The position numbers and the translations under genes are program-made. Positions 1 through 6,581 of a stretch of 7,550 nucleotides of DNA are shown piece after piece. The notes under the pieces are model-generated. The model saw nothing but the letters and a program-made list of their open reading frames with translations, had not been told where the DNA came from and made no database searches. Source of the DNA: Methanobacteriota archaeon (GTDB lineage: Archaea; Thermoplasmatota; Poseidoniia; Poseidoniales; Poseidoniaceae); assembly GCA_002727695.1 (NCBI GenBank), contig PBXT01000008.1, positions 5,347 to 12,896 on the forward strand, in the 5' to 3' direction. Each line of letters starts with the position of its first letter. The first letter of the stretch is position 1.

Positions 1-335
1 GCAGTCGATTCTAAATCAGCAACAGCTATTGTTACGTCACCACCTTGCTCTTGGAACCATTTGACTTGGTCGATAACCATCGAATGACCTAGGTGCATTT
101 TACCTGATGGCATCAATCCAGTTAACACACCAAATGGACTTCCTAAACGCTTAGCCTCCAATATCATATCCAAATCTCTGTGAGCAAACACCACGCCTCT
201 GCGGTGGAGTCTTGAGGGTGAATCTAATGTGACTCCTTCCATCGAAGAAAGACCGAACTTTTCGATGATTCTTGAATAATCCGTGGATTGTGATGAGCCC
301 CACGGGTCGATGGTAACATCGTCATTCATCATCAT
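1..335 (-). CDS. trpS: Tryptophanyl-tRNA synthetase, N-terminal part (runs off left edge)
   Basis: Class Ic aminoacyl-tRNA synthetase that charges tRNA-Trp with tryptophan in the cytoplasm. Only about the first 110 residues are in the window. They read MNDDVTIDPWGSS..., then DYSRIIEKFGL, then FAHRDLDMILEAKRLG, then GLMPSGKMHLGHSMVIDQ. The N-terminal 'DPWG...DY..IIEKFG' block is typical of archaeal and eukaryotic TrpRS. PSGKMHLGH is the class I 'HIGH' ATP-binding motif. The KMSKS loop and anticodon-binding part lie outside. Three consecutive ATG codons (335, 332, 329), preceded by an in-frame GTG at 338, make the exact start uncertain. All of them overlap the end of the upstream membrane-protein gene by 8 to 17 nt, implying co-transcription and probably coupled translation. 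The 'MPSGK' form differs from the 'GPSGPMHIGH' of the Pyrococcus-type enzyme and recalls a second TrpRS form in some archaea (from memory). Confidence 0.9.
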   Translation of the reverse strand, partial: MMMNDDVTIDPWGSSQSTDYSRIIEKFGLSSMEGVTLDSPSRLHRRGVVFAHRDLDMILEAKRLGSPFGVLTGLMPSGKMHLGHSMVIDQVKWFQEQGGDVTIAVADLEST

Positions 336-1548
336 CACCGCCATCAACAACAGGCATCAACTCTTCGGCCTTAGAATAGGCTAAGGCGTCCTTCTTGAGC
401 AATAACCAGATTCCCGAGACACTGGCAACTAGAACTCCAATTCCTGCGTACGGCAACCATTCAAGACCCTCCTCTAATCCTCTTGGAGATAATAGCCAGG
501 TAAATTTCAGGAAATCATGATCATCAAATCTTTTGGACCATAAGAAAAGGTCGGTTGTTGAATGTCCAGCAATAGTCAGTGCAGAACTCTTATTGTTGAA
601 AAATTTCGTTCTTCCCAAAATGTCATATTCTACATCTTCGGTTAGATTAAATTGCACTTCATTACCTGCTAGTACGCTGATATATAGAATTGAACCTTCT
701 TGCCTCCATCCTTCTTTAGTGTTTGAATCACTTACATCTAGTTCGGGTAAATTGGAATCAACAACATCTGCAGAGGATATGTTGGCAATCCATGTTACGG
801 GAATGTTCCAAGCATTGGAAGCCGCCCTGCACGCAACCGAATCTATTGATTCAAAATATAGAGTAGAATTAGAAAGTGAATGGTTGAAACTATTACACCT
901 CTCAACTGACCAATATGAGAAAGCTTCACCCCAGGTAGTGAACCAAACATCATTCCTCTTGGAAAGCATGTCAACAACGTCGCCATCATGCCTTACGGTA
1001 GCGTCGTAAATTCTTCCAACCCAGTACATATTGACTAAGCCACCAGCATCTAGTTCAGACTCTAATTCTGAAAGGTCAGCAATCCCCTTCTCGAGGGAAC
1101 CACCTCTACGACCCAAATCATACCAATCGTATTCTCTTTCAGGTTCATTTTCTGCAGAATGCCAAGCTGTAGCAGATTGGCCAGTATTATCTCCATGTAT
1201 GCTGTAACCCTGATTTGCAATAATCGTGTGTTGAGCGGCTGTTAAATCGCTTGGGGTAAATGTCGAAATCGGAGTCTTAGACCATTTTGAAGCATCTATT
1301 CTATCTTCGATGTATTCCCTACATTCGAGGGCAACAGCACCCGGGTCGGCTTTCCATTCTAGATTTGGCATTCCATAGCATCCAAACTCATCACCTTTGT
1401 CCAAACGCTCCTTTCCTATGGTTGCTAACCAACCATCTTCTTCCCATTTCACATCTGCTAGAACTGAAGGTGCGAACATTGCCGAAAGCAACATCGCCAA
1501 TACTAGCATACGCATGTGAAGATGCCTGAGTAGGTCGCATTTCAGCAT
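322..1548 (-). CDS. Predicted type I membrane protein, unknown family
   Basis: I do not recognise the family. The reading frame is open from a TTG at 1578, with ATG codons at 1575, 1548, 1515 and 1509. The ATG at 1548 gives a signal peptide of about 31 residues (MLKCDLLRHLHMRMLVLAML...), and the ATG at 1515 a shorter one. Both end in a hydrophobic core and a SVLA|DV signal-peptidase-I-like site. The mature domain of about 330 residues is Trp-, Asp- and Ser-rich. It has four cysteines (67, 86, 228 and 250 counted from the TTG) and five N-x-S/T sequons between residues 232 and 331, as expected of a cell-surface protein. A single transmembrane helix follows near the C-terminus (WLPYAGIGVLVASVSGIWLL, about 374-393), then a KK stop-transfer and a short acidic cytoplasmic tail ending GGDDDE. 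Its stop overlaps the trpS start. It is divergent from plsC. The topology is well supported; the function is unknown. Confidence 0.82.
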   Translation of the reverse strand: MLKCDLLRHLHMRMLVLAMLLSAMFAPSVLADVKWEEDGWLATIGKERLDKGDEFGCYGMPNLEWKADPGAVALECREYIEDRIDASKWSKTPISTFTPSDLTAAQHTIIANQGYSIHGDNTGQSATAWHSAENEPEREYDWYDLGRRGGSLEKGIADLSELESELDAGGLVNMYWVGRIYDATVRHDGDVVDMLSKRNDVWFTTWGEAFSYWSVERCNSFNHSLSNSTLYFESIDSVACRAASNAWNIPVTWIANISSADVVDSNLPELDVSDSNTKEGWRQEGSILYISVLAGNEVQFNLTEDVEYDILGRTKFFNNKSSALTIAGHSTTDLFLWSKRFDDHDFLKFTWLLSPRGLEEGLEWLPYAGIGVLVASVSGIWLLLKKDALAYSKAEELMPVVDGGDDDE

Positions 1549-1560
1549 TCCCTCTAGCCG

Positions 1561-1577
1561 TGATGAGGTAATCATCA
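1561..1577. promoter_or_regulatory. Inverted repeat in the divergent plsC / membrane-protein intergenic region
   Basis: TGATGA-GGTAA-TCATCA is a perfect 6-bp inverted repeat with a 5-nt spacer. It lies between the likely starts of two divergent genes (1548 minus, 1605 plus). The position suits an operator for a dimeric helix-turn-helix regulator, but short repeats of this kind also arise by chance. If the membrane-protein gene starts at 1575, the repeat is largely coding. No convincing BRE/TATA element was found beside it. Confidence 0.25.
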
Positions 1578-1604
1578 AAGGTTAGTAGGCTTTCGAAGGT
1601 TGTA

Positions 1605-2369
1605 ATGAGTGAACTCAAAGATGCTTGGATGGCTTTGGAGAGTCATTGGAAGATCACTCCTAAAGACGCCAGAATTACCGGTGATGCGTCATACGGTTTC
1701 ATGCGCTGGACATTAGCACCTTTCTTCAGAATGTTACTCAGGGTGAAGATTAGAGGAATCGGTAATGTACCTAAATCTGGGCCTACTATTCTTGCTGCAA
1801 ATCACCTGTCACATGTCGACCCATTAGTTGTCATCTTAGCATCACGCAGAAGAACACATTATCTGGCCAAGGATGGCCATTTCAGAAACTTCGCATTGCG
1901 CTCATTCATGAGGGCAACCGGCCAGATTGAAACAAATAGAGAAACGGGTGGCGCAGAAGCTCTTTCCAGTGCTGCGGTCGTCCTCCATGCCAGACGTGCT
2001 CTGGGAATATTCCCTGAAGGAACGAGGTCCAAGCGCGATGAGGCACCATTCTTACTTCCCGGTAAAACAGGTATTGCAAGACTAGCAGCATCATATCCTG
2101 ATGTACCAGTGGTCCCGATTGGATTAACCGGTACTAGAGAGTTTATGACGCCGAGCAAACACAAGTTCCCTCGCCTGTGGAAGAGAGTAGGAATCTCATA
2201 TGGCAAACCTGTTACTTGGTGGGAATGGCTAGAGAAAAATAGTAGCGTAAGTGATTTGCAAGCACTTGCTGACAAAGAAGACCACGAGGTTAAAGTTGCT
2301 CTATCTTCGATGTACCGACAGTTCACAGATGAATTCATGAACAGGATCAAAGGTCAAGGTGCTCCGTGA
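1605..2369 (+). CDS. plsC: PlsC-family 1-acyl-glycerol-phosphate acyltransferase
   Basis: Membrane-associated acyltransferase of the LPLAT/AGPAT family. Characterised members transfer an acyl chain to the sn-2 position of lysophosphatidate to make phosphatidate. The 254 residues carry the family blocks in order: NHLSHVD (66-72), the catalytic NHx4D motif; GQIETNR (106-112), block II; FPEGTRS (136-142), the glycerol-phosphate-binding block III; and VPVVPIGLTGT (167-177), block IV. A hydrophobic stretch at about 31-46 probably packs against the membrane. Length is normal for the family. The ATG at 1605 is chosen because the frame is short upstream and the N-terminal spacing is usual. It is first in the plus-strand cluster, 36 bp before thyA. 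The enzyme is bacterial in type although its neighbours include archaeal markers; homologues have been reported in marine group II/III archaea. Substrate is not determinable: acyl-glycerol phosphate is the family default, and another lysolipid or an aminolipid is possible. Confidence 0.93.
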   Translation: MSELKDAWMALESHWKITPKDARITGDASYGFMRWTLAPFFRMLLRVKIRGIGNVPKSGPTILAANHLSHVDPLVVILASRRRTHYLAKDGHFRNFALRSFMRATGQIETNRETGGAEALSSAAVVLHARRALGIFPEGTRSKRDEAPFLLPGKTGIARLAASYPDVPVVPIGLTGTREFMTPSKHKFPRLWKRVGISYGKPVTWWEWLEKNSSVSDLQALADKEDHEVKVALSSMYRQFTDEFMNRIKGQGAP

Positions 2370-2405
2370 CAATCCTCAAAGGCCTCCGCATCAAGAATAG
2401 TTCTG

Positions 2406-3203
2406 ATGCAGGAGTATCTTGATCTTATGCAACGCATTCTCGACGAGGGTGAAGAGAAGGGTGACAGAACGGGAACAGGTACTCTATCTGTATTTGGACA
2501 CCAAATGAGATTCGACCTTTCCAAAGGCTTCCCAATGGTTACAACAAAGAAACTCCACCTGAAATCGATAGTTCACGAATTACTTTGGTTCTTGGCAGGC
2601 GACACTAATGTGGCTTACCTCCAAGAAAATGGAGTAAGAATTTGGAACGAGTGGGCGGATGAAAACGGCAATTTAGGCCCGGTCTATGGCAAGCAATGGA
2701 GACAGTGGGAGACAAAGGATGGCAGAGTTATCGACCAAGTTGAGCAAGCCATTGACATGATAAAGAATAATCCTAATTCTCGAAGAATTATTGTGAGCGC
2801 TTGGAACGTTGGTGAATTGGAAGAGATGGCACTTATGCCATGTCACGCCTTTTTCCAATTCCATGTAGCTGGAGGAAAACTGAATTGCCAATTATATCAG
2901 CGAAGTGCCGATGTATTCTTGGGGGTACCATTCAACATTGCATCTTATGCTCTATTGACTCACATGATGGCACAGGTGTGTGGATTGGAGGCCGGAACTT
3001 TCGTGCACACAATTGGAGATGCTCACCTTTACACTAATCACCTTGAGCAGGCAAAGCTCCAACTTTCTCGCACACCAATCGAACCCCTGCCAACTCTGAA
3101 ATTGAATCCAGATATCAAGAATATCGATGATTTCACTTACGACGACATTGAGGTTGTAGGTTACGAACATCATCCTCACATTAAAGCCCCAATAGCAGTG
3201 TGA
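2406..3203 (+). CDS. thyA: Thymidylate synthase (ThyA type)
   Basis: Converts dUMP and 5,10-methylene-THF to dTMP and dihydrofolate, the de novo source of thymidylate. The 265-residue protein aligns without visible gaps to E. coli ThyA (264 residues, recalled), so residue numbers coincide: R21 in DRTGTGT, E58 and W80, the paired R126-R127 that reach across the dimer, nucleophile C146 in [10 protein letters not shown]166 and S167, D169, N177 in VPFNIASY, and H207 and Y209 in DAHLY. All catalytic and dUMP-binding residues are present. E. coli C168 is Ala here, which is not essential. The start MQEYLDLM matches the bacterial N-terminus. folA begins 4 bp after the stop, coupling the DHF-producing and DHF-reducing enzymes. 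High similarity to bacterial ThyA suggests ancient acquisition from bacteria (inference). The flavin-dependent ThyX is not seen in the window. Confidence 0.98.
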   Translation: MQEYLDLMQRILDEGEEKGDRTGTGTLSVFGHQMRFDLSKGFPMVTTKKLHLKSIVHELLWFLAGDTNVAYLQENGVRIWNEWADENGNLGPVYGKQWRQWETKDGRVIDQVEQAIDMIKNNPNSRRIIVSAWNVGELEEMALMPCHAFFQFHVAGGKLNCQLYQRSADVFLGVPFNIASYALLTHMMAQVCGLEAGTFVHTIGDAHLYTNHLEQAKLQLSRTPIEPLPTLKLNPDIKNIDDFTYDDIEVVGYEHHPHIKAPIAV

Positions 3204-3207
3204 TTCT

Positions 3208-3669
3208 ATGTTAGGAATGATTGTTGCTTGTGACAGAAATGGTGCCATTGGCAAAGATGGAGATTTACCGTGGCGTCAATCGACTGATTTGCAGCATTTC
3301 AAAAAAATCACAATGGGTTCAAACCTAATCATGGGTAGAAAAACTTGGGACTCATTACCTGGAATGCTACCAGGTAGAGAGCATTATGTTCTTTCCAGAG
3401 GAAAAGTTGAGGATATTACCGTGATTACTGTGGAAGAGGCTCTAGCAATGGAAGGTTGGATTATTGGAGGGGGCCAGATTTACGAAATATTCCTTCCTCA
3501 TGTCAACGAGTTGCATCGCACAATTATTGATGCTAGAGTCAGTGAAGCTGACACCTTCTTCCCCGACATAACTGGAATGGGGTTTGAACTTCATGAAGAG
3601 AGACATGTTGAGGCTGGAGAAAGAGATCAATATGACATGGTTTTTCAGCATTGGATTCGTAAAGAATGA
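3208..3669 (+). CDS. folA: Dihydrofolate reductase
   Basis: NADPH-dependent reduction of dihydrofolate to tetrahydrofolate, regenerating the cofactor consumed by the thyA product just upstream. The 153 residues fit the usual single-domain length (about 160). Visible signatures are AIGKDGDLPW (13-22), the Met20-loop region; the catalytic acid D27 in STDLQHFKKIT; IMGRKTWDSLP (41-51), NADPH binding; the IIGGGQIYEIFLP glycine turn (85-97); and the C-terminal DTFFPD strand (115-120). The ATG at 3208 gives an N-terminus of the same length as E. coli FolA up to the conserved I-G, which supports this start over Met4. It lies 4 bp after the thyA stop with no room for its own promoter, so it is almost certainly co-transcribed and probably translationally coupled. 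Confidence 0.97.
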   Translation: MLGMIVACDRNGAIGKDGDLPWRQSTDLQHFKKITMGSNLIMGRKTWDSLPGMLPGREHYVLSRGKVEDITVITVEEALAMEGWIIGGGQIYEIFLPHVNELHRTIIDARVSEADTFFPDITGMGFELHEERHVEAGERDQYDMVFQHWIRKE

Positions 3670-3694
3670 TTAAGCCTAATCGCAAATTTCAGCC

Positions 3695-3716
3695 TCGAAC
3701 CTCAAAGAAGGTTTGA
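3695..3716 (+). other. Hairpin between folA and lemA
   Basis: An 8-bp stem (TCGAACCT pairing with AGGTTTGA, one G-T wobble) closes a 6-nt loop CAAAGA. It lies in the 72-bp gap between the folA stop and the lemA start. No T-tract follows, so it does not look like an archaeal terminator. It could be an mRNA processing or stability element in a shared transcript, or a chance structure. Confidence 0.25.
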
Positions 3717-3741
3717 AGTAGCAGTTTCCTAACGATGAGCC

Positions 3742-4317
3742 ATGAGCACAGGTCTCGTAATTGGAATAATCGCCGGTGTTGTAGTACTAATCGTTATGAT
3801 TTGGTTCATCAGCACTTGGAACAGATTAGTTCGCCTAGAAGAAAATGTAAACAAGTCATGGTCTGACATTGATGTCCTCCTAAAGCAAAGATACGACATG
3901 ATACCAAACCTAGTAAATATCGTAAAGGGATACGCAAAGCATGAAAGAGAAATTTTCGAGCAATTCGCACTAGCACGACAAACTGCTGCTGGATGCTTGG
4001 CACAAGGTGACGTAAAAGGAGTCGGTGCTGCTGAAGGTACACTTGCTGGCCTGATGCCAAGAATCAACATGGTTGCAGAACAGTATCCTGAACTAAAGGC
4101 TGACACTTCTTTCGTCAACATCCAGAACCAATTGGTTTCTATCGAGAACCAAGTATCTGACCGCAGAGAGTTCTACAACGCAAGTGCGACTAACTGGAAT
4201 GCTGCAATTCAGATGATTCCAACTAGCATTGTTGCTGGAATGAAGGGTGCAATGCGCCGTGACCTGTTCGAAGTAACAGACCCTGTTCAGAGAGAAGCTG
4301 TACAGATTCAATTCTGA
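3742..4317 (+). CDS. lemA: LemA family membrane protein
   Basis: LemA proteins are small membrane-anchored helical-bundle proteins found widely in bacteria and some archaea; their biochemical role is not established. The 191 residues match the family: an N-terminal transmembrane helix (about 4-24), then the signature WNRLVRLEENVNKSWSDID (26-44), the LLKQRYDMIPNLVNIVKGYA helix (46-65), and the YPELKA...F.NIQNQLVSIENQVSDRREFYN block (115-146), ending in the N...I...IP segment (151-160). The rest is long amphipathic helices with coiled-coil character. The ATG at 3742 places the helix directly after MSTG; an overlapping ATG at 3735 is out of frame. In bacteria lemA often neighbours a TPM-domain or DUF2207 protein or HtpX, none of which is here. 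It follows folA after 72 bp, so it may be read through or may have its own promoter. Confidence 0.93.
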   Translation: MSTGLVIGIIAGVVVLIVMIWFISTWNRLVRLEENVNKSWSDIDVLLKQRYDMIPNLVNIVKGYAKHEREIFEQFALARQTAAGCLAQGDVKGVGAAEGTLAGLMPRINMVAEQYPELKADTSFVNIQNQLVSIENQVSDRREFYNASATNWNAAIQMIPTSIVAGMKGAMRRDLFEVTDPVQREAVQIQF

Positions 4318-4341
4318 TTTTGGGCAATACAAACCGTTGTC

Positions 4342-4367
4342 CGGAAGTGCTTCCGAAGTTTAGTGGT
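4342..4367. terminator. Possible terminator in the convergent lemA / oxidoreductase gap
   Basis: A CGGAA-GTGC-TTCCG hairpin (4342-4355) sits in the 54-bp gap where two transcripts converge. Downstream on the plus strand is T-rich sequence (GTTTAGTGGTTGATTT). Archaeal termination depends mainly on T-rich tracts, so the T-rich part matters more than the hairpin. The tract is broken by other bases, so this is a modest call based on position. Confidence 0.35.
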
Positions 4368-4371
4368 TGAT

Positions 4372-5394
4372 TTATTCATTAAATTGGAGCAGCACTTTAC
4401 CGATGTTCTTTGCATCATGTATGTGTTGGTGGGCTTTTGCTACTTCCTTAGCAGAAAACACTGAATCAATGACTGGTTTGAGATGCCCTTGATTAACTCC
4501 TTCCATTATTCTGTGAAGCTGTTCTGCCATTGCATTCTCGTCTTTCCATGTACCCATGTGTACACCGAAAACACCTCGATTACGAGTCATCAATCGCAAA
4601 GCATCGAATTTAGGAGTCTTTCTTAGAGCAAAGAATGCCTTCAACAATGAGCGTTTAGAAGATGGTGCAGCAGAAGATAACCCGTAAGTGTACAATCTGC
4701 CCCCTTCCGCTAGGCATCCCAAACTCTTGGTTAGATTATCTCCCCCTATCGGGTCTAGAATATGGTCAACACCTCTGCCATCTGTTGCATCTTTGATCAC
4801 TTTGCTAAAATCCTCATTGTGTCTATCAATCGGTATTCCTCCGAACGATTTGATGATATCTGATTTGTGCCCCGATGCTGTTGCCCAAACCTGCTCTATT
4901 CCTGCCCATTGGCACAGTTGAAGTGCCGCTGTACCAACTCCTCCGGCTCCACCATGGATGAGGACGGTCTCACCCTTTTTGAGATGGCCCAGATAATGCA
5001 ACATGTGGTGGGCAGTTAGGTAAGTTACCGGCATTGCTGCCGCTTCGTCAAGCCCCATAGAATCTGGAATTGGAATAACTCTGGATTCCTTTACAGAAAC
5101 GTGGCTGCATTGACCACCTGTTGGCATTGCTGCAACTACGCGTTGACCCACTTCAAGTCCAGTAACACCGGATCCTAAGGAAAGAATTACTCCGCTTACC
5201 TCGTATCCCGGAGTGAACGGGAATGGTGGCCTTGGTTGATACAATCCTAGGCGCATCAGAGTATCAGCGAAATTTATTCCAGCATAATGAACCTCGATGC
5301 AGACCTCTCCCTCTTTCGGAATTGGCATATCAATATCTTGGATTTTCAATACTGAAGGTGAACCTGCTTTGGTAATCGATACACAATAGGCCAT
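4372..5394 (-). CDS. Zinc-free NADPH:quinone oxidoreductase-like MDR protein (VAT1-like)
   Basis: Medium-chain dehydrogenase/reductase of the quinone oxidoreductase branch, expected to use NADPH to reduce quinones or other activated carbonyls in the cytoplasm. The protein has 340 residues from the ATG at 5394; the frame continues to a TTG at 5415, but the ATG gives the usual 'MAYCVSITKAG' start. N-terminal GroES-like fold: GINFADTLMRLGLY (about 39-52) and PFTPGYEVSGVI (about 59-70). Rossmann nucleotide site: VLIHGGAGGVGTAALQL (about 144-160). C-terminal NRGVFGVHMGTW and NQGHLKPVIDSVF resemble the vertebrate VAT1 pattern. The structural and catalytic zinc cysteines of alcohol dehydrogenases are absent, as in the QOR family. 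It is last in the minus-strand cluster, about 38 bp after the MazG-like gene. Exact substrate cannot be read from sequence. Confidence 0.92.
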   Translation of the reverse strand: MAYCVSITKAGSPSVLKIQDIDMPIPKEGEVCIEVHYAGINFADTLMRLGLYQPRPPFPFTPGYEVSGVILSLGSGVTGLEVGQRVVAAMPTGGQCSHVSVKESRVIPIPDSMGLDEAAAMPVTYLTAHHMLHYLGHLKKGETVLIHGGAGGVGTAALQLCQWAGIEQVWATASGHKSDIIKSFGGIPIDRHNEDFSKVIKDATDGRGVDHILDPIGGDNLTKSLGCLAEGGRLYTYGLSSAAPSSKRSLLKAFFALRKTPKFDALRLMTRNRGVFGVHMGTWKDENAMAEQLHRIMEGVNQGHLKPVIDSVFSAKEVAKAHQHIHDAKNIGKVLLQFNE

Positions 5395-5432
5395 GCTGTG
5401 CCTACAGCGATTCAAGTTTCAATGCTTGCATT

Positions 5433-5804
5433 TCACTCAGTATCTGGGTTGTACTCTGTCACTCGAATACCTAAGCGTCCTTTTCGAGCAGGTCTTTGCA
5501 TGATTTTGTCATATTTTGATTCAAATGCTGATTTCAAATCAATCTTCATTGCCAATGAATGACCCATTAACAAAATCAGAACATCTGCCATCTCTTCAGC
5601 ACACTCCTCAATCGGCTTTCCTTTGGTTACAGCTGCCGCTAATTCACCTAATTCTTCTACAGTAAGTGCGATTCGGTAACCCATATCGTGCCCGTTATTT
5701 CCTGCGAAATCATGCTTATGATGGAAAGCCGCCACTTTGCGCATCATCTGGCTCCATTCATCGCTTTCCTCGCTGGCTAACCAGTCTTCGACACTACGTC
5801 CCAT
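5433..5804 (-). CDS. MazG-like nucleotide pyrophosphohydrolase
   Basis: All-alpha NTP pyrophosphatase of the MazG/dUTPase superfamily, which hydrolyses (d)NTPs to NMP and pyrophosphate, usually as house-cleaning of non-canonical nucleotides. The 123-residue single-domain protein contains the paired metal-binding motif: EELGE (50-54, ExxE) in TVEELGELAAAV, and EEMAD (70-74, ExxD) in CAEEMADVLILLMG. These supply the four acidic Mg ligands. An N-terminal helix (WSQMMRKVAAFHHKHDF) and a basic C-terminal segment (ESKYDKIMQRPARKGRLG) complete the domain; the latter resembles the K...R region that contacts phosphates in relatives. The ATG at 5804 is 28 bp after the phosphorylase stop. Length is that of short MazG-like proteins, not the tandem-domain MazG of E. 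coli, so I give no symbol. Preferred nucleotide is unknown. Confidence 0.87.
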   Translation of the reverse strand: MGRSVEDWLASEESDEWSQMMRKVAAFHHKHDFAGNNGHDMGYRIALTVEELGELAAAVTKGKPIEECAEEMADVLILLMGHSLAMKIDLKSAFESKYDKIMQRPARKGRLGIRVTEYNPDTE

Positions 5805-5832
5805 GACTTCTGCTTGCGCACACGAAAGTTAG

Positions 5833-6573
5833 TCATTGCGTGAATGACTTAATACATTCAATAACAGGACCTAACTTGGTTTCAGCAGTTGCAGAAACCT
5901 CAGAATGGTCCAGTGCCTTAGATGAGTCACCAGGTTCACGGCCTGCTGCCCAATTGCTTGAAACCAAAATTGCAGCATACGGGATTTCCAATTCTGCTGC
6001 CAATTTACATTCTCTTGGCATTGTCATTCCTACAACTTCGCCACCCAATTTTTCTATTGCGTTTATCTCGGCCTTAGTTTCAAAATGAGGTCCGTGAGCC
6101 AACCAGTAAGTTCGAGCTAAATTAAGACCCGGCTGGATTTTAGATAGTACATTATGCAATTTCTTGTTCATTTCAGAATCGAAGGGTTCGGTCATTGAAG
6201 TGAACTTTACATCATCTTTGAAAAATGACATGTCAACTCCAGTGAAATCAATGTATTGAGTGGCGTAACCGACTGATCCCGGCGGGAAATCAACTGGAAT
6301 GGCTCCAACTGAGCAAACCGCCAATATTGCGTCGACTCCAGCGCCTGACAAAGCCTGAATGTTGGCCCTGTGATTGATTTGATGTGGAGGAGTGGTGCCA
6401 CTTCCATGATGTCTTTCAATGAAAAAAAGTTCATTTGAACCGCTTTTCACACACAGTATTGGAACCGGCCCATAATCGGTCTGTGCAACAATATTGTCGC
6501 TACGTGAAACCTCGATTTCATCAGTAGCAAGACTGGTCATTGCCGTGCCACCGATGACACCTAAGCGCATCAT
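5833..6573 (-). CDS. mtnP: MTA / purine nucleoside phosphorylase family enzyme (MTAP or MTIP)
   Basis: Phosphorolytic enzyme of the PNP/MTAP (NP-II) family. Members split 5'-methylthioadenosine, methylthioinosine or a purine nucleoside into base and (methylthio)ribose-1-phosphate, serving purine and methionine salvage. The 246 residues show the phosphate-loop start LGVIGGT (4-10), RHHGSGTTPPHQINHRANIQ (54-73), VCSVGAI (86-92), GPHFETKAEI (161-170) and VVGMTMPRECKLAAEL (180-195). Several positions deviate from the usual forms: RHH for RHG, INHR for VNYR, GPHFET for GPRFET, and MPRE where MPEA is common. In the base-recognition region it has SSNWAAG (205-211), with Asn where true MTAPs have Asp. 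Asn-x-AAG resembles S-methyl-5'-thioinosine phosphorylase, a reaction also known in Methanocaldococcus. The family is secure; the substrate and therefore the gene symbol are provisional. Two Met codons (6573, 6570) are possible starts, 8 bp after the S3Ae stop. Confidence 0.88.
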   Translation of the reverse strand: MMRLGVIGGTAMTSLATDEIEVSRSDNIVAQTDYGPVPILCVKSGSNELFFIERHHGSGTTPPHQINHRANIQALSGAGVDAILAVCSVGAIPVDFPPGSVGYATQYIDFTGVDMSFFKDDVKFTSMTEPFDSEMNKKLHNVLSKIQPGLNLARTYWLAHGPHFETKAEINAIEKLGGEVVGMTMPRECKLAAELEIPYAAILVSSNWAAGREPGDSSKALDHSEVSATAETKLGPVIECIKSFTQ

Positions 6574-6581
6574 AGTTCAAC

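Noticed and set aside
533..1009. 158-codon open frame on the plus strand opposite the membrane protein gene
   Set aside because: The minus-strand frame has a signal peptide, TM helix and coherent composition. The plus-strand frame shows no domain or motif and is an antisense shadow.
1859..2350. 163-codon open frame on the minus strand opposite plsC
   Set aside because: It lies entirely across the conserved PlsC blocks and its translation shows no recognisable feature.
3670..3741. Possible archaeal promoter (AAATTT near 3685) for lemA
   Set aside because: No recognisable BRE plus TATA arrangement at the expected distance from the start; AT-rich hexamers are common here.
5395..5415. TTG start giving seven extra residues on the oxidoreductase
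   Set aside because: The ATG at 5394 gives a typical family N-terminus; the extra residues MNRCRHS match nothing known.
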